From contig JANYHQ010000560.1 of NCBI GenBank assembly GCA_025358985.1, positions 1-5,140 on the forward strand: 5,140 nt of DNA, given 5' to 3'. The first letter of the stretch is position 1, and every line of letters begins with the position of its first letter. The position numbers and the translations under genes were made by a program. Below the pieces are notes generated by a model, which saw only the letters and a program-made list of their open reading frames with translations, searched no databases and was not told the DNA's origin. Source of the stretch: Acidimicrobiales bacterium (lineage in GTDB: Bacteria; Actinomycetota; Acidimicrobiia; Acidimicrobiales; JANYDT01). Below are positions 1-5,140 of the stretch, piece after piece.

Positions 1-600
1 CGCAACCGGGTAGGCCAGCAGGTGGCATCGAAGGGCGTCACCGTGGTGGACGACGGCTCCTATAGCGAGGAATGGGGCACATCGGCCATCGACGACGAAG
101 GCCACGCCACCACCCGCAACGTACTCATCGAGGATGGGGTCCTCACCGACTACATGTGGGATCTGCGCCATGCCCGCAAGGAGGGTCACGCCCAAACCGG
201 CAACGGCCGTCGCCAGAGTTACCAGCACCTCCCCATGGTGCGGATGACCAACACCTATCTCCTGGCCGGCCAGGAAGACCCAGAAGCAATTGTGAGTGGT
301 ACCCCGGACGGCATCTATTGCGCCAAGTTGGGGGGTGGCCAGGTGAACACGGCCACCGGCGATTTCGTGTTTGGCATGGTGGAGGCGTATCTGATCGAGA
401 ACGGTCGCATCACCGAGCCGCTGCGCGATGCCAACCTCATCGGCAACGGCCCCAATATCTTGTCCGCCATTGATGCCATCGGTAATGACTTCGCCACCGG
501 CGTGGGCACGTGCGGCAAGGACGGCCAAGGGGTGCCGGTCAGCGACGGCAACCCCACGCTGAGGGTGCAGGGCATCACCGTCGGCGGAACGGCGGGCTGA
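1..600 (+). CDS. tldD: TldD metalloprotease subunit, C-terminal part (5' end outside window)
   Basis: This is the last 199 codons of a TldD-family protein, read in frame 1 from the first base; full-length family members are about 480 residues, so roughly 60% is missing upstream. The visible part carries family hallmarks in order: VTVVDDG near residues 13-19, GNGRRQSYQHLPMVRMTNTY at about 68-87, EAYLIENGRITEP at about 128-140, LIGNGPNIL, then the closing CGKDGQ (Cys171 of the visible part) and TLRVQGITVGG. TldD pairs with TldE to form a cytoplasmic zinc metalloprotease; in E. coli the pair matures microcin B17 and degrades CcdA. The HExxxH zinc motif of TldD normally lies in the part not shown, so activity cannot be judged here. 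The stop is TGA at 598-600, and tldE starts 2 nt later, so the two are almost certainly co-translated. The family call is secure; the physiological substrate is unknown. Confidence 0.95.
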   Translation, partial: RNRVGQQVASKGVTVVDDGSYSEEWGTSAIDDEGHATTRNVLIEDGVLTDYMWDLRHARKEGHAQTGNGRRQSYQHLPMVRMTNTYLLAGQEDPEAIVSGTPDGIYCAKLGGGQVNTATGDFVFGMVEAYLIENGRITEPLRDANLIGNGPNILSAIDAIGNDFATGVGTCGKDGQGVPVSDGNPTLRVQGITVGGTAG

Positions 601-602
601 GC

Positions 603-1964
603 ATGAGCGAGCTTCTCGATCTGGTGAGCAAAGTCATTGGTTGGGCCGACTCCAACGAGCAGGTGGAGGCGTACGCTGCCCACACCCGCGACACCGATGT
701 GGAGGTGTATCAGGGCGGTATCGAAACGCTGTCCACCGCCGAAACGGACGGCGTCGGTATCCGAGTGGTACTGCCCGGTGATGACGGCAACCGACAGGGG
801 TTCGCCTACACCGGCTCGTTGGACGAGGCATCGCTGCGAGCCTGTCTCAGCGAAGCCCGTGACAATGCCAGCTTCGGTACCCCGGACCCATTCCTGGGTT
901 TGGCCACACCCGACGGGGTGGAACCAGAGGAGCTTGATCTCTGGCGTGACAGCTTGGACTCGTTGTCCACCGACGCCAAAGTGGAGATGGCGTTGGAGTT
1001 GGAGCGTTTGGTACGCGCCGGTGACAGCCGTATCCGGTCGCTGCGTTCAGCCAGTTACGGCGATGGCATGGTAGAGGCGGCCATCGCCACCACCACCGGT
1101 ATCATGCGCGCATACCGTCGGTCAGGCTGTTCGGTGGTGGCCTACGCCATTGCAGGTGACACCGACGACACGCAAACAGGGTTTGGCTATTCCGTTGGTC
1201 GCGCTCCCGACGAGCTCGACATTGCCAAAGCGGCGGCCATGGCGGTGGAGCGCGCCACCCGCCTGCTGGGTGCGGTGAAGCCAGCATCGCGGCGCACCGC
1301 TGTGGTGCTCGACCCATTCGTCACCAGTTCGCTACTCAGCATCCTTGGCGGCACACTCAACGCCGAGTCGGTGCTCAAAGGCCGGTCATTGTTCGCCGAC
1401 CGTATGGGTGAACAGGTGGCAGTGGATGCATTCGATCTCGTTGATGAGCCCACCAACGTGTTGGCCTACGGGGCCACTCCGCTTGACGCTGAGGGTTTGG
1501 CCACCCGGCGTCTGCCACTGATCCAGGGTGGTGTGCTGCAGGGGTTCGTCCACAACAGCGTCACGGCCCGCCGGGCGGGGGGCGACGCTCGCTCCACCGG
1601 GTCGGCGGTACGGGCCGGGTTCAAGGGGACCCCGGGGGTGGGGTGTCGTGCCCTCACCGTCACGCCGGGCACCATGGGGGCCAGCGAGGTGATCCAATCC
1701 GTAGGAGACGGTGTACTCATCCAATCCATCAGCGGTATTCACTCGGGGGTCAACACCATCTCCGGAGACTTCTCGGTGGGAGCTGAGGGTTTGGTGATCC
1801 GCAACGGTGTGGTGTCCGAGCCCATCCGCGAGTTCACCATTGCCTCCACCATCCAGCGCATGTTGATGGAGGTCTTGGCGGTGGGCAGCGATCTGGAGTG
1901 GTTACCCGGCGGTTCGGCCGGCGTCACGCTGGCCATCGACGGCATGAGCCTCAGCGGTTCGTAG
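603..1964 (+). CDS. tldE: TldE/PmbA metalloprotease partner subunit
   Basis: This gene encodes a 453-residue PmbA/TldE protein, close to the usual length of about 450. I chose ATG 603, 2 nt after the tldD stop; the longer reading from 510 would add 31 Arg-rich residues overlapping tldD and is unlikely. The N-terminal domain shows the family pattern: E41 and the strand GIRVV at about 52-56, then GFAYTGSLD. The central segment around 110-220 is the variable domain. The C-terminal domain carries STGSAVRAGFKGTPGVG, the signature HSGVNTISGDFSVGAEG (about 380-396), PIREFTIA and the closing IDGMSLSG. No HExxxH motif is visible, as expected: in the TldD/TldE heterodimer the metal sits in TldD and TldE is the partner. 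The protein has no signal peptide or membrane segment, so it is cytoplasmic. There is no strong Shine-Dalgarno sequence, only GGCGGG-type purines inside the tldD end, which suggests coupling to tldD. Confidence 0.95.
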   Translation: MSELLDLVSKVIGWADSNEQVEAYAAHTRDTDVEVYQGGIETLSTAETDGVGIRVVLPGDDGNRQGFAYTGSLDEASLRACLSEARDNASFGTPDPFLGLATPDGVEPEELDLWRDSLDSLSTDAKVEMALELERLVRAGDSRIRSLRSASYGDGMVEAAIATTTGIMRAYRRSGCSVVAYAIAGDTDDTQTGFGYSVGRAPDELDIAKAAAMAVERATRLLGAVKPASRRTAVVLDPFVTSSLLSILGGTLNAESVLKGRSLFADRMGEQVAVDAFDLVDEPTNVLAYGATPLDAEGLATRRLPLIQGGVLQGFVHNSVTARRAGGDARSTGSAVRAGFKGTPGVGCRALTVTPGTMGASEVIQSVGDGVLIQSISGIHSGVNTISGDFSVGAEGLVIRNGVVSEPIREFTIASTIQRMLMEVLAVGSDLEWLPGGSAGVTLAIDGMSLSGS

Positions 1965-1972
1965 CTCCACCG

Positions 1973-2548
1973 GTGGACAAGCGCACTCTGCGCGCCGAGT
2001 TGCGCACCAAACGGCGGGCGATGCCCGTGCAGAATCGCGTTGACGCATCGGTAGCCATCGCAACGGCAGTGCTGGCTCTGCCTGAAGTGATGAATGCCGC
2101 CAGCGTCCATGTGTACCTATCGCTGCCTGACGAAGTCGACACCACACATATAATCAGCACACTTATGGAATTGGGGAAGTGGGTGATTGTGCCGTTCATG
2201 GAACCCGATGGCTCGATGACGTCGGTGCAACTGCTGCCCCATGAGGTGGCGGGCATCGTGATCGGCGCCCGTGGATTGCCGGCTGCGCCCACCCGACGGC
2301 CAGTGCTCCACGGGACGTGGGATGTGGTGCTGGTGCCCGTGGTGGGAGCTGATCGCCACGGCAATCGTTTGGGCAGTGGGGCCGGGCACTACGACCGTTT
2401 GCTGGCTGGGCGAGACAGGCCGGCAGTGGCCTTGGCCTTCGATTGCCAACTGTCCGAGGATCTTCCCGTGGAACCACATGACGTGGCGCTCGACGTCATC
2501 GTCACCGAGTCCGGCGTCCATCGTTTGCCGATCGCTTCGACGGGGTAG
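1973..2548 (+). CDS. 5-formyltetrahydrofolate cyclo-ligase (MTHFS)
   Basis: This enzyme uses ATP to convert 5-formyl-THF to 5,10-methenyl-THF, returning a storage form of folate to one-carbon metabolism in the cytoplasm. With GTG 1973 as start it is 191 residues, inside the family range of about 180-200. The N-terminal basic helix has K3-R4 and LR at 6-7, the region that contacts ATP phosphate in the family. VYLSLPDEVDT (47-57) is the folate-site segment with conserved Glu54. The main signature runs from DVVLVPVVGADRHG at 117 to RLGSGAGHYDR at 132-142, and is more usually RLGYGGGYYDR. The C-terminus has the familiar pattern LPVEPHDVALDVIVTE (164-179). An upstream GTG at 1898 would add 25 Arg-rich residues inside tldE and was rejected; a later ATG at 2023 would remove the ATP-site lysine. 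The gene starts 8 nt after tldE without a visible Shine-Dalgarno sequence. It is known as fau, ygfA or yqgN in different organisms. Confidence 0.93.
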   Translation: MDKRTLRAELRTKRRAMPVQNRVDASVAIATAVLALPEVMNAASVHVYLSLPDEVDTTHIISTLMELGKWVIVPFMEPDGSMTSVQLLPHEVAGIVIGARGLPAAPTRRPVLHGTWDVVLVPVVGADRHGNRLGSGAGHYDRLLAGRDRPAVALAFDCQLSEDLPVEPHDVALDVIVTESGVHRLPIASTG

Positions 2549-2558
2549 CGTCGCCACC

Positions 2559-3014
2559 ATGGCTCGGATCGCAGTGGGTGCTGATCATGCAGGATTCCGA
2601 CTCAAGGACGAACTGGCGGCGTACCTGCGTACCAGTGGCCACGAGGTTCTCGATCTGGGCACCAACTCCCCGGAGTCGGTGGACTATCCGGACTACGGAG
2701 CAGCGGTGGCCCGGGCCATCGTGGCCGGAGAAGCAGACCTTGGTTTGGCATGCTGCGGTACTGGCTTGGGTATTGCCATGGCGGTGAACAAGATCTATGG
2801 CGGCCGCGGCGCACCTTGCCACGACGTCACCAGCGCCCGCCTGGCGCGGGCCCACAACAACGCCAACGTCATTTGCTTCGGTGAGCGTCTTACCGGTCCC
2901 GAGGTGGCCCGCGAGGCGTTGGACATGTTCTTGTCCACCACCTTCGAAGGAGGCCGTCATGCTCGTCGGGTGGAGAAGCTCACGGTGTTGGACCGGGAGT
3001 ACGATCCCCGCTGA
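2559..3014 (+). CDS. rpiB: Ribose-5-phosphate isomerase B (RpiB/LacAB family)
   Basis: RpiB interconverts ribose 5-phosphate and ribulose 5-phosphate in the non-oxidative pentose phosphate pathway. The product is 151 residues, normal for the family, starting at ATG 2559. The fold signatures appear in order: GADHAGFRLK with Asp9-His10, DYPDYG (42-47), CGTGLG with Cys66-Thr68, NK at 77-78, ARLARAHNNANV with His99, GER (108-110) and FEGGRHARRV (129-138). Cys66 and His99 sit at the same numbers as the catalytic Cys and phosphate-side His of E. coli RpiB, so this is the cysteine-base type, unlike the mycobacterial type that uses a glutamate. The loop after Asn77-Lys78 reads IYGGRGAPCHD and departs from the common IPGIRAALCHD. 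The gene begins 10 nt after the cyclo-ligase gene, with only a weak GGGG run upstream. A related role on another phosphorylated sugar cannot be excluded from sequence alone. Confidence 0.94.
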   Translation: MARIAVGADHAGFRLKDELAAYLRTSGHEVLDLGTNSPESVDYPDYGAAVARAIVAGEADLGLACCGTGLGIAMAVNKIYGGRGAPCHDVTSARLARAHNNANVICFGERLTGPEVAREALDMFLSTTFEGGRHARRVEKLTVLDREYDPR

Positions 3015-3049
3015 CTGAGCTGCACCGGGGTGGGTCAGTCGAGTTTTTT
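3012..3049 (+). terminator. Possible weak intrinsic terminator or attenuator after rpiB
   Basis: GACTGA at 3013-3018 is perfectly complementary to TCAGTC at 3035-3040, and U3012-G3041 can add a wobble pair. Inside the 16-nt loop, CAC (3023-3025) can pair with GTG (3030-3032). A run of six T follows at 3044-3049, the only such run I see in the spacers. The stem begins within the rpiB stop codon. A 6-7 bp stem with only three G-C pairs in its core and a large loop is weak, and the T-run starts 3-4 nt after the stem, so this could be a partial terminator, an attenuator or chance. Confidence 0.4.
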
Positions 3050-3065
3050 CGAGACTTCGCCCGAC

Positions 3066-3070
3066 AGGAG
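3066..3070 (+). promoter_or_regulatory. Shine-Dalgarno site of glyA
   Basis: AGGAG lies 9 nt upstream of the GTG at 3080, a textbook spacing. It is the only clear Shine-Dalgarno sequence ahead of a gene start in this window and it fixes the glyA start, since the next residues already align with the normal SHMT N-terminus. Confidence 0.8.
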
Positions 3071-3079
3071 CCCGCAGCC

Positions 3080-4363
3080 GTGTACACCAGCACCGCATTC
3101 ACCTCTGAACACGACACCGAGATCAACACGTTGTTGCAGGGCGAACTGGACCGCCAGCTCACCACGCTCCAACTCATTGCCTCGGAGAACTTCACGTCGC
3201 CGCAGGTGATGCGGGCGGCCGGGTCGGTGCTCACCAACAAATACTCCGAGGGGTATCCGGGCAAGCGGTATTACGGCGGTAACCGGGTCATCGACCATGT
3301 CGAGGCCCTGGCCATCGACCGAGTCAAGGCGCTGTTCGGTGCCGAGCATGCCAATGTGCAACCCCACTCGGGGGCCAGTGCCAACACCGCCGTGTACCTG
3401 GCACTGCTCAAGCCGGGTGACACGGCCATGGGCCTGCGCCTCGACCAAGGCGGACACATCACCCATGGCCTTCCGGTGAGCCTCAGCGGCCAGTTCTACA
3501 ATTTTGTTTCCTACGGGGTGGACGAGAAAACCGAGCGTATCGACTTCGACCATGTTCGGCAGGTGGCTCTGGAGCACCGACCCAAGCTCATCGTGGCGGG
3601 TGCCACTGCGTACTCCCGCATTGTCGATGCGCAGCCGTTTCGCGAGATCGCCGACGAGATCGGTGCGTTGTTGATGTTCGATGCTGCCCATATCGCCGGG
3701 CTCATCGCGGGTGGGGCTCATCCGTCGCCGGTGCCCTACGCCGACGTGGTCACCTTCACTACCCACAAAACACTGCGCGGCCCACGCGGCGGCTGCATCC
3801 TGTCCAAGACACAGCATGCTGCGGCCATCGACAAGGCAGTGTTTCCGGGGAGCCAGGGCGGTCCGCTTGATCATGTGGTGGCGGCCAAGGCCATTGCCTT
3901 CTTCGAGGCCTCGCAGCCTGCGTTTCGCACTTACGCAGCGCAGATCGTGAAGAACGCTCAGGCCCTGGCCGAAGCCATGAAACGTGAGGGTTTCCGGCTG
4001 TGCACCGACGGTACGGACAACCACTTGATGCTGGTGGATCTGCGCCCCTTCGACAAGGACCTCACGGGTAAACGGGCACAAGAGATTCTGGACGTCGCCG
4101 GCGTATCACTCAACAAAAATCAGTTTCCGTACGATCCTCGCTCGCCATTCCAAACCAGCGGCCTACGTATTGGAACACCGTCGGTCACCACGCAAGGCAT
4201 GACCGAAGCGGATATGCCCCTCATTGCGTCGCTCATCAAGGCCGCACTGTTGGCTGCAGATGACGAAGCCCGGACGGCGTCGGTGCGAGACGAAATCGCC
4301 GCGCTGTGTGCCAAGTTCCCGCCGTATTCGGGCGTCACCTCAACCGTTTCCTCGGCGGCGTGA
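3080..4363 (+). CDS. glyA: Serine hydroxymethyltransferase (SHMT)
   Basis: SHMT is the cytoplasmic PLP enzyme that converts serine and THF to glycine and 5,10-methylene-THF, the main source of one-carbon units. The product is 427 residues, typical of bacterial SHMT. The start is GTG 3080, supported by AGGAG at 3066-3070. The N-terminus has LQLIASENFTSP, followed by TNKYSEGYPGKRYYGG with Tyr55, Glu57 and Tyr65. QPHSGASAN is the next conserved block, and FDAAHIAGL carries Asp201 and His204, which hold the PLP ring. TTHKTLRGPRGG contains the Schiff-base lysine, Lys230. SGLRIGTP contains Arg363, which binds the substrate carboxylate. All key residues are present, so the enzyme should be active. 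The gene is separated from rpiB by 65 nt, the largest spacer here, holding a possible terminator, so glyA may be under partly separate control. The next gene starts only 4 nt after its stop. Confidence 0.98.
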   Translation: MYTSTAFTSEHDTEINTLLQGELDRQLTTLQLIASENFTSPQVMRAAGSVLTNKYSEGYPGKRYYGGNRVIDHVEALAIDRVKALFGAEHANVQPHSGASANTAVYLALLKPGDTAMGLRLDQGGHITHGLPVSLSGQFYNFVSYGVDEKTERIDFDHVRQVALEHRPKLIVAGATAYSRIVDAQPFREIADEIGALLMFDAAHIAGLIAGGAHPSPVPYADVVTFTTHKTLRGPRGGCILSKTQHAAAIDKAVFPGSQGGPLDHVVAAKAIAFFEASQPAFRTYAAQIVKNAQALAEAMKREGFRLCTDGTDNHLMLVDLRPFDKDLTGKRAQEILDVAGVSLNKNQFPYDPRSPFQTSGLRIGTPSVTTQGMTEADMPLIASLIKAALLAADDEARTASVRDEIAALCAKFPPYSGVTSTVSSAA

Positions 4364-4367
4364 GTCA

Positions 4368-5140
4368 GTGGGTGGTTACGCAGTTGTCGGCCTGATCGCC
4401 GCCCTCGTCACCACCCTGGTTACCCCGCTGTGTCGGCTGGTTGCGCTGCGTTACGGCGTGGTGGCACAACCCGATGCGCAACGCCGGATTCATCTAGCCC
4501 CCACCCCGCAACTCGGTGGTGTGGCCATGTGTGTGGCGGTACTCGTGGGTCTGGCGGTGGCCTCGTTCATCCCGCAATTCAAAGGTGTATTTGGTTCGTC
4601 GTCCGAGCCGCTCGGCATTGCCTTGGCCGCCGTCATCATCACGGCAGTGGGCGTGGTGGACGACATGATTGATGTGTCTCCACCAGCAAAGCTGGCGGGC
4701 ATGGTGCTGGCTGGTACGGCCCTGTACTTTCTCGGTGTGGTGATGTACTACGTGCGCGTACCATTCTTGGGGATACTGGTGTTGTCTCCCGATCTGGTGC
4801 CGCTACTCACGGTTCTGTGGGTGTTGGGTATGGCCAACGCCATCAACTTCATCGATGGCCTGGACGGCCTGGCGGCTGGCATCGTGGCCATCAGTAGCGG
4901 GGTGTTCTTCCTGTACTCCGATCGGCTGTTCAAGGCCGGTCTGCTCCCTGGAGACAACGTGGGCCCGCTCATCGCCGTCATCACCTGTGGTGCATGTATC
5001 GGCTTTCTGCCGTGGAACTTTTCTCCGGCGCGCATCTTCATGGGAGACGCCGGCGCATTGCTGCTGGGCTTGCTCCTGGCTGCGTCCACCATGGTGGTGG
5101 GAGGCAGAGCGGACCCGGCATCGCGCTTCAGTGGTCAAAC
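4368..5140 (+). CDS. Polyprenyl-phosphate sugar-1-phosphate transferase, WecA/TagO-like (3' end outside window)
   Basis: An open frame of 257 codons runs off the window end; it starts at GTG 4368, 4 nt after the glyA stop. The protein is strongly hydrophobic, with about eight likely membrane segments at residues 4-28, 52-69, 82-97, 109-126, 131-156, 168-183, 200-215 and 228-244. Family motifs: PTPQLGG (45-51), GVVDDMIDV with the Asp98-Asp99 pair and Lys108 after it, NAINFIDGLDGLAAG with Asp163 and Asp166, and FLPWNFSPARIFMGDAGA with Asp227. These match enzymes that join a sugar-1-phosphate from a UDP-sugar to undecaprenyl or decaprenyl phosphate at the membrane. NAINFIDGLDGLA and PARIFMGDAGA favour the WecA/TagO/Rfe branch (UDP-GlcNAc) over MraY; the His-rich cytoplasmic loop that would help decide lies beyond the window. 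An in-frame GTG at 4308 would add 20 Arg-rich residues inside glyA and is less likely. No strong Shine-Dalgarno sequence is seen, so coupling to glyA is plausible. Confidence 0.92.
   Translation, partial: MGGYAVVGLIAALVTTLVTPLCRLVALRYGVVAQPDAQRRIHLAPTPQLGGVAMCVAVLVGLAVASFIPQFKGVFGSSSEPLGIALAAVIITAVGVVDDMIDVSPPAKLAGMVLAGTALYFLGVVMYYVRVPFLGILVLSPDLVPLLTVLWVLGMANAINFIDGLDGLAAGIVAISSGVFFLYSDRLFKAGLLPGDNVGPLIAVITCGACIGFLPWNFSPARIFMGDAGALLLGLLLAASTMVVGGRADPASRFSGQ

Noticed and set aside
510..602. Longer tldE start at 510
   Set aside because: It would add 31 Arg-rich residues unlike the family N-terminus and overlap tldD by about 90 nt; ATG 603 gives the standard length.
1692..1727. ATCCAATCC repeated at 1692-1700 and 1719-1727
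   Set aside because: It encodes two Ile-Gln-Ser strands in TldE 27 nt apart; a short in-frame similarity, not a repeat element.
2271..2558. Longer rpiB reading from 2271
   Set aside because: The extra 96 residues are an out-of-frame reading of the cyclo-ligase gene; RpiB proteins start right before the GADHAG motif, as with ATG 2559.
2553..2562. Exact eukaryotic Kozak string GCCACCATGG at the rpiB start
   Set aside because: All surrounding genes and spacings are bacterial, and GTG starts are used by neighbours; this is a chance match in GC-rich sequence.
3000..3005. TACGAT as an actinobacterial-style -10 box for glyA
   Set aside because: It encodes Tyr148-Asp149 of RpiB and no convincing -35 hexamer sits 16-18 nt upstream, so it is too weak to annotate.
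3039..3053. TCGAG repeated on both sides of the T-run, with self-complementary TCGA ends
   Set aside because: The alternative hairpin has only four pairs with the T-run in the loop; the longer stem at 3013-3040 explains the region better.
3035..4081. A long minus-strand open frame (348 codons) opposite glyA
   Set aside because: It lies wholly opposite a gene with intact SHMT motifs, its translation shows no recognisable domain, and long antisense frames are expected in GC-rich coding DNA.

Overview
This 5.1 kb window is a gene-dense, all plus-strand piece of bacterial core chromosome. I see six protein-coding genes (two cut by the window edges). The spacers are 2, 8, 10, 65 and 4 nt. By eye the G+C content is moderately high (low 60s percent), with many GTG starts and G/C third positions. 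Combined with the gene order, this suggests an actinobacterium, possibly Acidimicrobiia-like. The lineage call is inference from composition and protein style, not a measured result. No tRNA, rRNA, CRISPR array, insertion sequence, integrase or phage gene is visible.

Layout. Positions 1-600 are the 3' part of tldD and 603-1964 is its partner tldE/pmbA. Together they would encode a TldD/TldE-type metalloprotease, whose zinc-site half lies upstream of the window. Positions 1973-2548 encode 5-formyltetrahydrofolate cyclo-ligase and 2559-3014 encode ribose-5-phosphate isomerase B of the cysteine-dependent type. A 65-nt spacer follows, holding a possible weak intrinsic terminator or attenuator that overlaps the rpiB stop codon, and then the only clear Shine-Dalgarno sequence in the window. 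Positions 3080-4363 encode serine hydroxymethyltransferase (glyA). From 4368 to the window end runs an unfinished gene for a membrane-embedded polyprenyl-phosphate sugar-1-phosphate transferase of the WecA/TagO/MraY superfamily.

How the genes fit together. GlyA and the cyclo-ligase both act in folate one-carbon metabolism. GlyA makes 5,10-methylene-THF and, as a known side reaction, 5-formyl-THF; the cyclo-ligase returns 5-formyl-THF to the active pool. RpiB feeds the pentose phosphate pathway and so nucleotide synthesis, which consumes one-carbon units. The WecA-like enzyme would start a lipid-linked cell-envelope polymer. The order rpiB - glyA - WecA/TagO-like gene resembles a neighbourhood that often precedes the ATP synthase operon in Gram-positive bacteria, so atp genes may lie downstream; that is a prediction.

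I did not find a previously undescribed system. The most useful leads are the hairpin between rpiB and glyA, the unknown substrate of the TldD/TldE pair, and the altered active-site loop of RpiB.
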